A stretch of DNA of 14,812 bases, taken from NCBI GenBank assembly GCA_020024915.1, contig JAHHSZ010000044.1:1-14812 (forward strand), given 5' to 3'. This stretch comes from Fusobacterium sp. (GTDB lineage: Bacteria > Fusobacteriota > Fusobacteriia > Fusobacteriales > Fusobacteriaceae). A program made the position numbers and the translations under genes. The notes under the pieces are model-generated. The model did not search any database. It was not told the origin of the DNA and saw nothing but the letters and a program-made list of their open reading frames with translations. Positions 1 through 8,361 of the stretch are shown piece by piece; the first letter of the stretch is position 1; each line of letters begins with the position of its first letter.

Positions 1-120
1 ATATTGATTTCCATTTCCTCTTGATAATTTTTTTAAAGTTGCTACATTTCCTATTCCTTCTCCATAGTTAGCACTTTCAGCTTCAAAAACAATTGTCATT
101 GTAAGTCCTTTATTTTGCAT
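1..120 (-). CDS. cas7: Cas7 (Cst2/DevR-like), N-terminal fragment
   Basis: Forty codons of a minus-strand gene that runs off the left edge. Seen: the ATG at 120-118 is one base after the cas8 stop and is preceded by a GGGGGAG ribosome binding site. The N-terminus begins MQNKGLTMTIVFEAESANYG and continues through a GEGIGN segment and LKKLSRG. Known: this start is typical of the Cst2/DevR branch of Cas7, the RNA-binding backbone subunit that polymerises along the crRNA in type I-B Cascade. Inferred: it is the third gene of the operon, co-translated with cas8, and cas5, cas3 and the adaptation genes probably lie beyond the edge. The RNA-binding core cannot be judged because only the first strand and loop are visible. 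Confidence 0.85.
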   Translation of the reverse strand, partial: MQNKGLTMTIVFEAESANYGEGIGNVATLKKLSRGNGNQY

Positions 121-121
121 A

Positions 122-1759
122 TTAATTCTCCCCCTTATTGTTATTTTCATCATATTTTATAGATAGTAGTCCTGATATAAAAGCATAACCTAATTCCTTA
201 AATATTTCTTCATCTCCCATCATTTCCATTATGATTTTAGGAACTCCTTCATCACAATATAGATAACAATTTAATATAGTATCCATTGTCATAGAGATAT
301 TATTTGTTTTTATTCCATTTAGTAATCTATAACAGATTCCTTGTAATTTATGTTCTGCTCCTTTTTGTTCATATCTCTCTTTTAAATTTCTTCCTGCTAA
401 CCTAGCTTTTGTCAATATATCTAATTCTTTATTTTTCATATATCCTATCCCCTTTAACATTCTAAAATTTATTTTAATTGTTGAAAATATTGATACTTCA
501 GTTAAATATTTACTATTCATTGTAACTTTTGAATAAATTATTTTATGAATTAGATTAAATAAGTTTTCATTATTTAGTATTTTTTTACTAATTTCATCAT
601 TTAAACTATAATTTTCTCCATTAAGCGTATAAGTTTGATTTTCAATTTTTTTAAACTCGTCTCTTGAATCAATTAAAACTTTAATCATATTTTTAGATAA
701 AATATTAAAATAATATTTTTCATTTTCAAAACGAATTAACTGTATATCTTCTAATTCATATTTAATATCCTCTTGTAACTCTTTATTTAAAGTTTTATAG
801 ATTCCTGAAATGGAGTTCTCTCTATAAATTTCTTTTTTTATTTTACTATTAATTCTAACTAACTCTTCAATATTTGTATTGGCATTTATAAAGATTCCAT
901 CTCCATAAACATAACTAAATCCTACCGGCACACAACTATATACTAATTTGCAAATAGGACACATTGAAACATCATTATTAAAATTCCAAACATGTGAAAG
1001 TTTCCTATTTATATCAAAGCCTGTATTTACTAGAAAATTAAAATCATTATCTAAGTTTTTAATTTCTCTCTCACATATGAAACAATTATATTTATATTTT
1101 TCTCTATTTTCCGTAAGATATTCCTGGATAGGACTTAAAAAATAATTTTTAAAATCCTTATAAATATCCTTCTCTTTAGTTTGACTATTTAAAAAACTTA
1201 CTCCATTCCAACCATTTTTTATAATTGTATAAACTAAGTTTTTTCCTCGAATATATTTTTTAGCATCTTTAGAGTTAAAATATTCAATTATCTTTTCTAT
1301 TTTATTTACTGTTTCTACAATCTCATTTTTTTTATCAGCTATATTCTGAGTTTTTTTCATTGTAATAGTTTTTAGCTCTTTTTCTTCTTGTAATGGGCTG
1401 ATATCTCCTTTAATAAATTCATATGTTGCAATATAACTATTACTTTTTAAATATTTCTTTAAAATATCTTTAATATATTTATTTATCTCATCCAAGTCTT
1501 TCTCATCTAGTTCTTTTTCTTTAAAATAATCTATTCTTTCTTGAAATGAGGTTATTTTATACCAAGACAATGTTTTTTCATAAATTTTTATTAAATAATT
1601 AAAATACTTTTCTTCAAAATTTTCAAGTTCTTCAGAATTAAAAAATATGCTATCTTCTTCAATCTTTACAGAATTTTCATTAGCAAATTTTAAAATATTA
1701 TATAGCCCTACAATACCAGCATTATATTGCCAATTTCCTGCCTCTATTTTAATCTCCAT
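122..1759 (-). CDS. cas8: Type I-B Cas8 large subunit (Cst1-like, CxxC-CxxC)
   Basis: A 545-residue protein, a usual length for Cst1/Cas8 large subunits of Tneap-type I-B systems. Seen: the N-terminus has a WQYNAGIVGLYNIL segment characteristic of this family. Two CxxC pairs occur mid-protein, C226/C229 (CFIC) and C267/C270 (CPIC), and probably form one zinc-binding site, followed by a VPVGFSYVYGDGIF stretch. The ATG at 1759 follows a GGGGGGAAG ribosome binding site and is 13 bases after the cas6 stop. Known: Cas8 takes part in PAM recognition and in loading target DNA into Cascade, and recruits Cas3. The gene is intact and strikingly AT-rich. The alternative name Cas8a1/Csx13 is possible, since sequence families in this branch overlap; the assignment to the large subunit is firm because of its position between cas6 and cas7. 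Confidence 0.87.
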   Translation of the reverse strand: MEIKIEAGNWQYNAGIVGLYNILKFANENSVKIEEDSIFFNSEELENFEEKYFNYLIKIYEKTLSWYKITSFQERIDYFKEKELDEKDLDEINKYIKDILKKYLKSNSYIATYEFIKGDISPLQEEKELKTITMKKTQNIADKKNEIVETVNKIEKIIEYFNSKDAKKYIRGKNLVYTIIKNGWNGVSFLNSQTKEKDIYKDFKNYFLSPIQEYLTENREKYKYNCFICEREIKNLDNDFNFLVNTGFDINRKLSHVWNFNNDVSMCPICKLVYSCVPVGFSYVYGDGIFINANTNIEELVRINSKIKKEIYRENSISGIYKTLNKELQEDIKYELEDIQLIRFENEKYYFNILSKNMIKVLIDSRDEFKKIENQTYTLNGENYSLNDEISKKILNNENLFNLIHKIIYSKVTMNSKYLTEVSIFSTIKINFRMLKGIGYMKNKELDILTKARLAGRNLKERYEQKGAEHKLQGICYRLLNGIKTNNISMTMDTILNCYLYCDEGVPKIIMEMMGDEEIFKELGYAFISGLLSIKYDENNNKGEN

Positions 1760-1772
1760 TATCTTCCCCCCT

Positions 1773-2486
1773 CTATTTTACAAGTTCTAGCATTCCGAAA
1801 CCACTGGATTTTTTACTTCCTATTCCAGATTTATAAAAGTAATCTAAAACCTCCTTATCCCCTTTTATAGCAAAAATTCCTTTAGTTACTGGAAATTTTA
1901 TATCATAAAAATTAACAACGGTTTTTTTCATATCAATTGGTATTATCTCTAAACTCTCTAACTTCACTTCAGAGAATTTATCTTTTAAGGAGTAACAGAT
2001 ATTTTTCTTTAATACTTCAATTCCTTTTTTATCTAAAATATGAAACCATTCTCTTTCTCTTTCAAATTTTTCTTTTATTATTATAGGTGAAAGAGTTTGA
2101 AATATAGCTGTATTATCTTTTATTATTTTTTCTTGTAATTTTGTAATTTTAGTAACTATAAAAGTATTTTCGTTTATTTTAAATTCTATTTTTTTATTTT
2201 TGGCATTGATGAATGAGTTATAGTAATGTATTCCATCTATTACCGAATTGAAAGTTAAGAATAATTTAAAGTTTTTCTCCTTTAAATATATTTTTTCTTT
2301 TTCAATTTTTTCAATTGGAAAATAACAGGCAAAACTCATATCCTTTATACAAGGGTTTTTATAATAAATTTTTTCAATTTCTTTATCATAAAGCTCTAAA
2401 CTTTTTTTTATAAAAGATAAAATTTTTCTATTATAAGATGTTGTTATTATCTCATCTTTTAAACTACATTCTATTTTTATTCTCAT
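1773..2486 (-). CDS. cas6: Cas6 CRISPR RNA endoribonuclease
   Basis: A 237-residue protein. Seen: the C-terminus carries the glycine-rich loop that defines Cas6 (SGIGSKKSSGFGML, matching GhGxxxxxGhG), close to the end as expected. Histidines in the EWFHIL and DGIHYY segments are candidate catalytic residues, but Cas6 active sites vary and I cannot assign one. Start choice: the frame also allows an upstream TTG at 2507, but the ATG at 2486 (MRIKIECSL) has GAGGGG six bases ahead, so the TTG lies inside the ribosome binding region and is rejected. Known: Cas6 cuts precursor crRNA within repeats and often stays bound to the 3' hairpin. It is the first gene of the operon, directly behind a strong promoter. 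Confidence 0.88.
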   Translation of the reverse strand: MRIKIECSLKDEIITTSYNRKILSFIKKSLELYDKEIEKIYYKNPCIKDMSFACYFPIEKIEKEKIYLKEKNFKLFLTFNSVIDGIHYYNSFINAKNKKIEFKINENTFIVTKITKLQEKIIKDNTAIFQTLSPIIIKEKFEREREWFHILDKKGIEVLKKNICYSLKDKFSEVKLESLEIIPIDMKKTVVNFYDIKFPVTKGIFAIKGDKEVLDYFYKSGIGSKKSSGFGMLELVK

Positions 2487-2527
2487 ATCTTTCCCCTCTT
2501 CCTTCAACTATTTTCACTCTCATTAAG

Positions 2528-2556
2528 AATATATTCCATAAAATATTATTTGTCAA
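2528..2556 (-). promoter_or_regulatory. Promoter of the cas operon
   Basis: On the minus strand a perfect -35 TTGACA (2556-2551) is followed by a 17-base spacer and a -10 TATATT (2533-2528). Transcription would start near 2521, giving a leader of about 35 bases to the cas6 ATG at 2486. This is among the best sigma-70 matches in the window, suggesting constitutive cas expression. No operator-like repeat overlaps it. Confidence 0.72.
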
Positions 2557-2591
2557 TATATATTATTTTACCATTTAGATTATTAGTATAT

Positions 2592-2643
2592 AAAAACTAT
2601 CTCCAATATATGACTTCCTAAAAGGGCATATATCAAAGATAGT
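2592..2643 (-). terminator. Candidate terminator of the efflux operon
   Basis: Just past the RND stop codon (2660) lies an interrupted inverted repeat. The outer 7-bp arms are ACTATCT (2596-2602) and AGATAGT (2637-2643). The inner 7-bp arms are ATATATG (2606-2612) and CATATAT (2627-2633). A symmetric 3+3 internal loop separates them, and CCT/AGG (2617-2619/2623-2625) can pair at the tip. Reading the minus strand, the hairpin is followed by TTTTATA. The stem is AT-rich and the U-run short, so it is a modest terminator. It separates the efflux operon from the cas promoter. Confidence 0.5.
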
Positions 2644-2659
2644 ATTCTTCTAAATCAAA

Positions 2660-5600
2660 TTAATTTTTACTTATTGAACTACTTGGTGGATAGATCTTAT
2701 TAACCGTAGCATATATTACTGGAAATATAAATAAAGTAAGTACAGTTGAGGCAAATAGCCCAAAAGTTATTGTAGCAGCCATATCTCCATATAAAGGATC
2801 CCATAGTAATGGAATCATTCCAAATATTGTTGTAAGTGCTGCTAGACCAACTGCTCTTATCCTACTGATTGCTGAATCTATCAAAGCTCTAAATTTATCT
2901 TTTTTCAATACATCTATCTCATAATTTATCTCATCCATTAAAACAATCACATTTTTTATCATCATTCCTGTAAGTGAAAGAACCCCAATTATAGACATAA
3001 ATCCAAAACTTCTTCCTGTTAAAAATAATCCTGGTGCTATTCCTATCATAGCTAGTGGTAGAGTAATTCCTATTAATATTGGTGTCTTTAAATTTGCAAA
3101 TAGTAATACACAGATTACAAACATCATTATTGTCGGTATTGGAGTTGCTTCAAGTATAGCTCTATTATTCTTATTTTGCTCCTCGTACTCTCCTAACCAC
3201 ATCATTTTATACCCTTTAGGTATCTGCATCTTATTTATTTGAGCTTTAAAATCATCTCTTACACTTTCAGCTGAAACTCCAACTGGAACATCACACTGTA
3301 CAGTTATATTTCTCTCTCTATCTCTTCTCCAAATCTGTCCCTCTTTAAAAACAAACTCTCCTCCATTTATAACTGAAGACAGTGGTTGAGCCTCTATATT
3401 CACTCCCCAAATTGGAGTTTGCTCTATATTAGTAAGTTGATTTTTACTTGCTCCACTCTTCTCTTTCAACAGAATAGCAACTCTTTCATCATCTTCTCCT
3501 ATTCTACCTATTGGCATACCCTCACCTGTTCTCATCAATCCTGTTGCCAAATCAATAGGAGTTATATTTCCTCTTTTCCCCTTACCTTGTGAGTAGTCTG
3601 CTTCCCAAGATAATAGCTTATTTCTCCAACTTGTTTTTATATTCAAAGCTCTTGGAGATGTTCTCATTATACTCATAGCTTCATCTGCTAAAGATCTAAG
3701 TACCTTCGGATCTGGTCCTGAAAACGATATCTCTATTGGATATTGTGTAGGAACTCCATTTGGATATTTTTTCACATTTATCATAACCCCTGGAAGATTC
3801 TTATTTGCATATTCTACAGCCTTTGCTCCTACTCTATTTACATCTTCCAATTTTTTCACATTTAGAATTAGTTCAGCAAAAGATGTGTTTGGCATCTCTG
3901 GAATTGTAGAAGTATAATATCTAGCTGGAGAAGCTCCTACAGCATCAGTTATATTTACTACTCCTTCATCTTTTAATAGATACTCCCCTAACTCTCTTGA
4001 AGCTTTTTCAACTACACTTATATTACTTCCCTCTGCTGTCCAAAGACTAATTGTAAATCCTTTTTTATCAGAATCAGGGAAAAATGTTTTAGGAATTTTT
4101 ATAAAGAGTAAACAACTTCCTAAAAATACTCCTGCTAATACAGTGAGAACTAATTTTCTCTTGTCCAATAGATAGTACAAAATTTTATTTGCTTTTACAT
4201 AGAATTTTTTCTCTCTATCACTTACTGGTTTTACCCCTTCACCTTCCAAATATAGCTTACAATATACTGGAATTTGAGTTAAACATAATACCCAGCTCAA
4301 CATCAGTGATATTCCTATTACCCAGAAAGATGAACTTACATATTCACCTACATAAGTTGGCATAAGAGTCCCTGGTAAAAATGCTAAGGCTGCTATTATA
4401 GTCGCTCCCAATAGTGGTATAGCTGGTTTATATGTAGCTTCTTTTAGAGATTCTTCCATTCCCAATCCCTTATTTCTATTTACCAATACTCCATCTACTA
4501 TTACTATCGAGTTATCTACTAGCATTCCCATAGCTATTATGAATGAACCTAAAGATACTCTTTGCATATCTATCTTCATTCCATACATAAATATCAATGT
4601 TCCTAAAATAGATAGTATCAAACCACTACCTATTATCAATCCACTTCTCATTCCCATAGTGAAAAGTAATACTCCCACTACTGTAATAACTGAAATAATT
4701 AGGTTTATAACAAAATTATCTATAGCTGAACTTACCAATTCTGGCTGATAATATACCTTCTCTATATTTATTCCTACTGGGATCTTCTCTTTTAACTCTT
4801 CAATTTTTTTATCTATCTTTTTTCCTGTCTCTACTACATTTGTTCCCTTTTCAGGAGAAAGAGAGACACCCATAGCCATTTTATTATTAAAGTACATTTT
4901 TTGTGTAATTGGTTCTATATATCCTTTTTCTATAGTTGCCACATCTTTTAATCTCACAATTTGATTACTTCCATCTGGAAATTTTCCTGAAAAAACAACT
5001 AAATTTCCTAGATCTTCAGCATTTTTAATCTCATTGTTAAATCTGATCGGAACACGAAGATTTCCATAATCAATAACTCCTCCACCAGATAAGAGATTCT
5101 CTCCCAATAGAGACATTGCTATTATCTTCATATTCAAGTTCATTTCACTAACTTTTTCTCTATCTATGATTACATTGAGTGCATCATTTACTTTTCCAAA
5201 TTCAGTAGATTTAGTAACTCCAGGAATTGAACTCAACTCTTTTGTTATATATTCTGTATATTTTTTTAGCTCTGAATATGAGTACCCATCACTTGTTACA
5301 GCTAAAAATATACCATATACATCACCATAATCATCTAATACTAATGGTGGTAAAGTTCCCAGTGGAAGTCCTAATTTCGCATCATTTACCTTTTTTCTAA
5401 GATTATCCCAGTACTGATCAACTTGGTCAGTTGGAACTCCCTCATCAAGCTTTACCTTTACCTCTGAATAACCTGGCTTAGATACACTTTGTATAAAATC
5501 TACATTTGATAATTTACTTACTGCATCCTCTATTTTTGTAGTTACCTGTAATTCTACTGTATGGGCATCAGCTTCTGGATAGATTGTTATTACTAGAGCC

Positions 5601-5731
5601 TCTTTTATTTTAAACTCTGGATCTTCTAATTTTCCTAATTTATTATAGGAGAATAGCCCTCCTACAATGAGAAGAAAAACTAAAAATCTTATAACTACTG
5701 TATTTTTTATTGAGTAATCTATAAATTTCAT
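2660..5731 (-). CDS. RND-family efflux pump, inner-membrane permease
   Basis: A 1023-residue proton-driven pump, the normal length for AcrB-type permeases. Seen: TM1 at about 11-28, periplasmic porter domain to about 335, a TM block (about 340-490), TM7 at about 527-546, a second porter domain to about 860, and a final TM block. TM4 contains GMLVDNSIVIVDG with D406 followed by N407, and TM10 contains GMMIKNVIVLMDE with K926; these are the proton-relay positions. The ATG at 5731 follows AGGAGGAG and lies 9 bases after the adaptor stop. Known: such pumps take substrates from the periplasm or outer leaflet and pass them to the adaptor and outer-membrane channel. The Asp-Asn pair resembles the less studied branch of hydrophobe exporters rather than the Asp-Asp of AcrB. 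Substrate cannot be read from sequence. Third gene of the tetR-controlled operon. Confidence 0.93.
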   Translation of the reverse strand: MKFIDYSIKNTVVIRFLVFLLIVGGLFSYNKLGKLEDPEFKIKEALVITIYPEADAHTVELQVTTKIEDAVSKLSNVDFIQSVSKPGYSEVKVKLDEGVPTDQVDQYWDNLRKKVNDAKLGLPLGTLPPLVLDDYGDVYGIFLAVTSDGYSYSELKKYTEYITKELSSIPGVTKSTEFGKVNDALNVIIDREKVSEMNLNMKIIAMSLLGENLLSGGGVIDYGNLRVPIRFNNEIKNAEDLGNLVVFSGKFPDGSNQIVRLKDVATIEKGYIEPITQKMYFNNKMAMGVSLSPEKGTNVVETGKKIDKKIEELKEKIPVGINIEKVYYQPELVSSAIDNFVINLIISVITVVGVLLFTMGMRSGLIIGSGLILSILGTLIFMYGMKIDMQRVSLGSFIIAMGMLVDNSIVIVDGVLVNRNKGLGMEESLKEATYKPAIPLLGATIIAALAFLPGTLMPTYVGEYVSSSFWVIGISLMLSWVLCLTQIPVYCKLYLEGEGVKPVSDREKKFYVKANKILYYLLDKRKLVLTVLAGVFLGSCLLFIKIPKTFFPDSDKKGFTISLWTAEGSNISVVEKASRELGEYLLKDEGVVNITDAVGASPARYYTSTIPEMPNTSFAELILNVKKLEDVNRVGAKAVEYANKNLPGVMINVKKYPNGVPTQYPIEISFSGPDPKVLRSLADEAMSIMRTSPRALNIKTSWRNKLLSWEADYSQGKGKRGNITPIDLATGLMRTGEGMPIGRIGEDDERVAILLKEKSGASKNQLTNIEQTPIWGVNIEAQPLSSVINGGEFVFKEGQIWRRDRERNITVQCDVPVGVSAESVRDDFKAQINKMQIPKGYKMMWLGEYEEQNKNNRAILEATPIPTIMMFVICVLLFANLKTPILIGITLPLAMIGIAPGLFLTGRSFGFMSIIGVLSLTGMMIKNVIVLMDEINYEIDVLKKDKFRALIDSAISRIRAVGLAALTTIFGMIPLLWDPLYGDMAATITFGLFASTVLTLFIFPVIYATVNKIYPPSSSISKN

Positions 5732-5740
5732 TCTCTCCTC

Positions 5741-6859
5741 CTATAAAACATTACCAACATTTGTCTTAGTAAAAGCATCTACTTCATTTACTTTCTGACC
5801 CTCTGTTAATTCATGAACTCCTCTAATAACTATTTTATCTCCAACTGTTACTCCCTTTACTAACATTGTACCGTTATTATAAGGTGATAGCATAGTGACC
5901 TCTGTACTCTTTACCTCTCCATCTTTATATAGCCATACTCTGCTCTTTCCATCTTTTTCAAAAATAGCTTCTCCTGGGATTATAACCTCTTTACTTTGAG
6001 TAGTAACATCATAAGCTATCTTCACTATTCCCATTGCATCTACTAGAAGTTGAGAACTATCTCCTTTGAAAGTATATGTTACTGGATATGTCATCTTTCC
6101 TATATTTTTTACCTTTCCTATATCAGCTACCTCCAAAGGATAGTGTTTATTTTCAAAAATAAACTCTCCTTTTCCATTCTCTATCTTTTCAAAATCTCTT
6201 CCTGAGATATTTATTCTCACTTTTTTATCCCCTGAAGAAGCTATTGCTACAACTGGAATTCCACCACTGACAACATTTCCTTCTCCTACAAATTTTTTAC
6301 TGATATATCCAGTATACGGAGCTTTTAAAACTGTATCTTGTAGCTGATTTTTGCTATTCTCTATTCCTTGTAAAGACTCTTGGTATTGTGAGTATGCTGC
6401 CATCTCAGCTCCACTTGTTGCTCTCATAGCTGCCAAAGCCTCATCATAACTTTTCTTAGGTATAGTCTTCTCTTTATACAAAACCTCTACTCTCTGATAC
6501 TGTTTTTTAGCATTATCAGCTATAGCTTTAGCTGAATCATACATATTTTTAGCTATTTTACTCTTATTTTCAAAAGCTTTAAGTTGTACTTCATAATCTC
6601 TTGTGTCCATTTTTGCTATTACATCATCTTTTTTTACATAGCTTCCAACCTCTACTTCCATTTTCTTTATAGATCCTGCTACCTTAAAAGATAGTATAGA
6701 TTGATTATCAGCTTCAACTATTGCTGGATATTCATAGTATAAATTTTCTGGAACTTTTGCTACAACTGCTGTCTCCACTGGTCTTATTATCTCTTTTGTC
6801 TCTTTTTTACAACCACTTAACAATATTCCAAATATCAATGCCACATATCTTAACTTCAT
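5741..6859 (-). CDS. RND efflux periplasmic adaptor (membrane fusion lipoprotein)
   Basis: A 372-residue adaptor. Seen: an N-terminal lipoprotein signal with lipobox LLSGC and C17 as the lipidation site; a first half-lipoyl segment (about 43-70, VGSYVKKDDVIAKMDTRDY); an alpha-helical coiled-coil hairpin (about 75-170, rich in A, K, Q and E); the second half-lipoyl segment (KAPYTGYISKKFVGEGNVV, about 180-200); then beta-barrel and membrane-proximal domains ending in VKGVTVGDKIVIRGVHELTEGQKV. Known: adaptors of this type bridge the RND trimer and the outer-membrane channel and are anchored by lipid. The ATG at 6859 is four bases after the outer-membrane factor stop, and its AGGAGG site lies in the end of that gene, so translation is probably coupled. 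No truncation is visible. Confidence 0.93.
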   Translation of the reverse strand: MKLRYVALIFGILLSGCKKETKEIIRPVETAVVAKVPENLYYEYPAIVEADNQSILSFKVAGSIKKMEVEVGSYVKKDDVIAKMDTRDYEVQLKAFENKSKIAKNMYDSAKAIADNAKKQYQRVEVLYKEKTIPKKSYDEALAAMRATSGAEMAAYSQYQESLQGIENSKNQLQDTVLKAPYTGYISKKFVGEGNVVSGGIPVVAIASSGDKKVRINISGRDFEKIENGKGEFIFENKHYPLEVADIGKVKNIGKMTYPVTYTFKGDSSQLLVDAMGIVKIAYDVTTQSKEVIIPGEAIFEKDGKSRVWLYKDGEVKSTEVTMLSPYNNGTMLVKGVTVGDKIVIRGVHELTEGQKVNEVDAFTKTNVGNVL

Positions 6860-6863
6860 AAAT

Positions 6864-8273
6864 TTATTTTCCTCCTCTTAAAGGGTTATTTCCCATAGCT
6901 ATACTCAATGCTCCATAAGCCATCTCATACTGATACTGTGCTTTCTCTTTTAGACTAAGTGCTGTATTATATTCAGCTAATGCTTTATAATACTCCTCTT
7001 CTCCTATCATTTCCACTCTTTTTTCAGCACTTTTTTGTTTTAATCTTCCCATCTCAGCTTGATAATTTTTTTCTGCCATATTTAAAAATTCTTGAGCTGT
7101 TTCTACATTATCATAAGCTCTTGTTACCTCTAAAACAGTTGTCATAAACTGTTTTTCTAGAGTTAACTCTCCTATTTTTTCTCTTCTCACAGCTTTTTTA
7201 TATTCATTTACATTTTTAAAACCATTAAATATACTCAAGACTCCACTTACATGTCCAAATAGAAAATCTGGATCAGCTAATGTTGAGTTGCTATTATTTA
7301 AATAACCTCCCCCTAAAACTATTTTTGGTAAGAAGTTAGTTATTGCAATCTTCTTTATATCAGTATTTATCTCTTTTCCTTTTTCTCTAATTTTAAGTAA
7401 TTCATTTCTATCTAATGAATTATATACACACTCTTCAAGAGATGGTAACTTCACTACCTTTGTTTCAGTTTTTTCTAGAACAATATCCTCTTGTAAGTTT
7501 AAGTTAAGGGTTCTTTTTAACTTCATTTTAGCTATTTTTAACTCTCTCTCATTCTTATTTAAAGATATTTTTTGACTTTCAACTAAAGTTTGAACTTTTT
7601 TTAACTCCCAATCTAAAATACCTTCAACTTTTAGAGAAACTTTTGCTTTTTTCTCCAATTCTTCAGAAGATTTTAGATTGTTTATTAAAGACTCTCTCTC
7701 TGACTCTAGAGCTAATATATAAAAATATTCACTCATCACCTGTAATTGTAACATCTTATCAGCAAAAGTCTCTGCTAACTTACTTATGTCTTCACCTTTT
7801 TTTCTAGCACTATATAGATACCAAGTAGATGGAACAAATATTGGTATTTGAGCAGCTATTCCCACAGTTTGAAAACTCTCATCTACAAGTTTTGTCTCTA
7901 TTGAGTTTGGTAACTTAGATAATAGTCCTCCTATTTGTGGTGGCAATGGTGGCAATGAAGGCAATCCCATCTCTAAATTGATAGGGTCATCTAGCTTTGT
8001 GTAATTTGCACCCAATGTTATAGAGGGGAAGAAATTTCCAAAGGCTATCTTTCTATCTAAACTTGCTATCTCTGTTTCTAATCTTTTAATTCTTAAATCT
8101 AAGTTTCTATCTCTAGCTATCTCTATCACTTCATCTAGAGATAGTGATGTACCATATTTTTGTAAGTACTCTCTCTCTTCCTGTACAGTTACTAGTTTTT
8201 CATCTTTTATCTTATTGTTACTACATCCAAATAAGAATAAAATCAAAAAAACTATTAAACTCTTTATTTTCAT
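6864..8273 (-). CDS. Outer-membrane efflux channel lipoprotein (TolC/OprM family)
   Basis: A 469-residue outer-membrane factor. Seen: lipobox LFGC with C17 and a serine next; two related halves, each with long helices (about 45-80 and 155-250, then about 275-310 and 350-455); and predicted barrel strands in FFPSITLGANYTKL (81-94) and FLPKIVLGGGYL. Between the first barrel strands is a proline-rich insertion at about 104-122 (LPSLPPLPP), probably an extracellular loop. The C-terminus MAYGALSIAMGNNPL is typical of the family. Known: the trimer forms the outer-membrane exit duct for tripartite efflux. The ATG at 8273 follows AGGAGGAGAA. First gene of the efflux operon; the operator-like repeat lies 14 bases upstream of its start. 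Confidence 0.92.
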   Translation of the reverse strand: MKIKSLIVFLILFLFGCSNNKIKDEKLVTVQEEREYLQKYGTSLSLDEVIEIARDRNLDLRIKRLETEIASLDRKIAFGNFFPSITLGANYTKLDDPINLEMGLPSLPPLPPQIGGLLSKLPNSIETKLVDESFQTVGIAAQIPIFVPSTWYLYSARKKGEDISKLAETFADKMLQLQVMSEYFYILALESERESLINNLKSSEELEKKAKVSLKVEGILDWELKKVQTLVESQKISLNKNERELKIAKMKLKRTLNLNLQEDIVLEKTETKVVKLPSLEECVYNSLDRNELLKIREKGKEINTDIKKIAITNFLPKIVLGGGYLNNSNSTLADPDFLFGHVSGVLSIFNGFKNVNEYKKAVRREKIGELTLEKQFMTTVLEVTRAYDNVETAQEFLNMAEKNYQAEMGRLKQKSAEKRVEMIGEEEYYKALAEYNTALSLKEKAQYQYEMAYGALSIAMGNNPLRGGK

Positions 8274-8286
8274 TTTCTCCTCCTTT

Positions 8287-8302
8287 TAGACTTACAAGTC
8301 TA
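8287..8302. promoter_or_regulatory. Putative TetR-family operator O1 (efflux promoter)
   Basis: Perfect inverted repeat TAGACTT-AC-AAGTCTA, with 7-bp arms and a 2-base centre. It lies between a TATAAT -10 (minus strand, 8314-8309) and the ribosome binding site of the outer-membrane factor, at or just past the start of transcription. A repressor bound here would block the efflux operon. A 13/16 identical copy lies upstream of tetR (9009-9024). Symmetry and length fit a TetR dimer. Binding by the neighbouring regulator is inferred. Confidence 0.7.
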
Positions 8303-8308
8303 GTTTTT

Positions 8309-8342
8309 ATTATATTAAATATTTTTAAATATTTTTTGACAA
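8309..8342 (-). promoter_or_regulatory. Efflux operon promoter region with phased A-tracts
   Basis: On the minus strand a perfect -10 TATAAT occupies 8314-8309. The upstream 20 bases are an exact tandem repeat of a 10-mer (plus strand AAATATTTTT at 8317-8326 and 8327-8336), giving A-tracts one helical turn apart. A TTGTCA -35-like hexamer at 8342-8337 is 22 bases from the -10, too far for a normal pairing, so the -35 element is uncertain. O1 begins 6 bases downstream of the -10. Confidence 0.5.
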
Positions 8343-8361
8343 AATTATAAAGAGTTTTATA

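Noticed and set aside
2487..2507. TTG start extending Cas6 by seven residues
   Set aside because: The extension overlaps the GAGGGG ribosome binding site of the ATG at 2486, and the extra residues (MKEEGKD) are just that site translated.
2508..2659. CRISPR repeats next to the cas operon
   Set aside because: I looked for repeated 28-37-base units with regular spacing here and elsewhere and saw none; an array would have to lie outside the window.
8287..8310. Palindrome plus T-run read as an intrinsic terminator
   Set aside because: The T-run follows the palindrome only on the plus strand, where no gene is transcribed into it; on the minus strand A residues and the ribosome binding site follow. 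An operator fits better.
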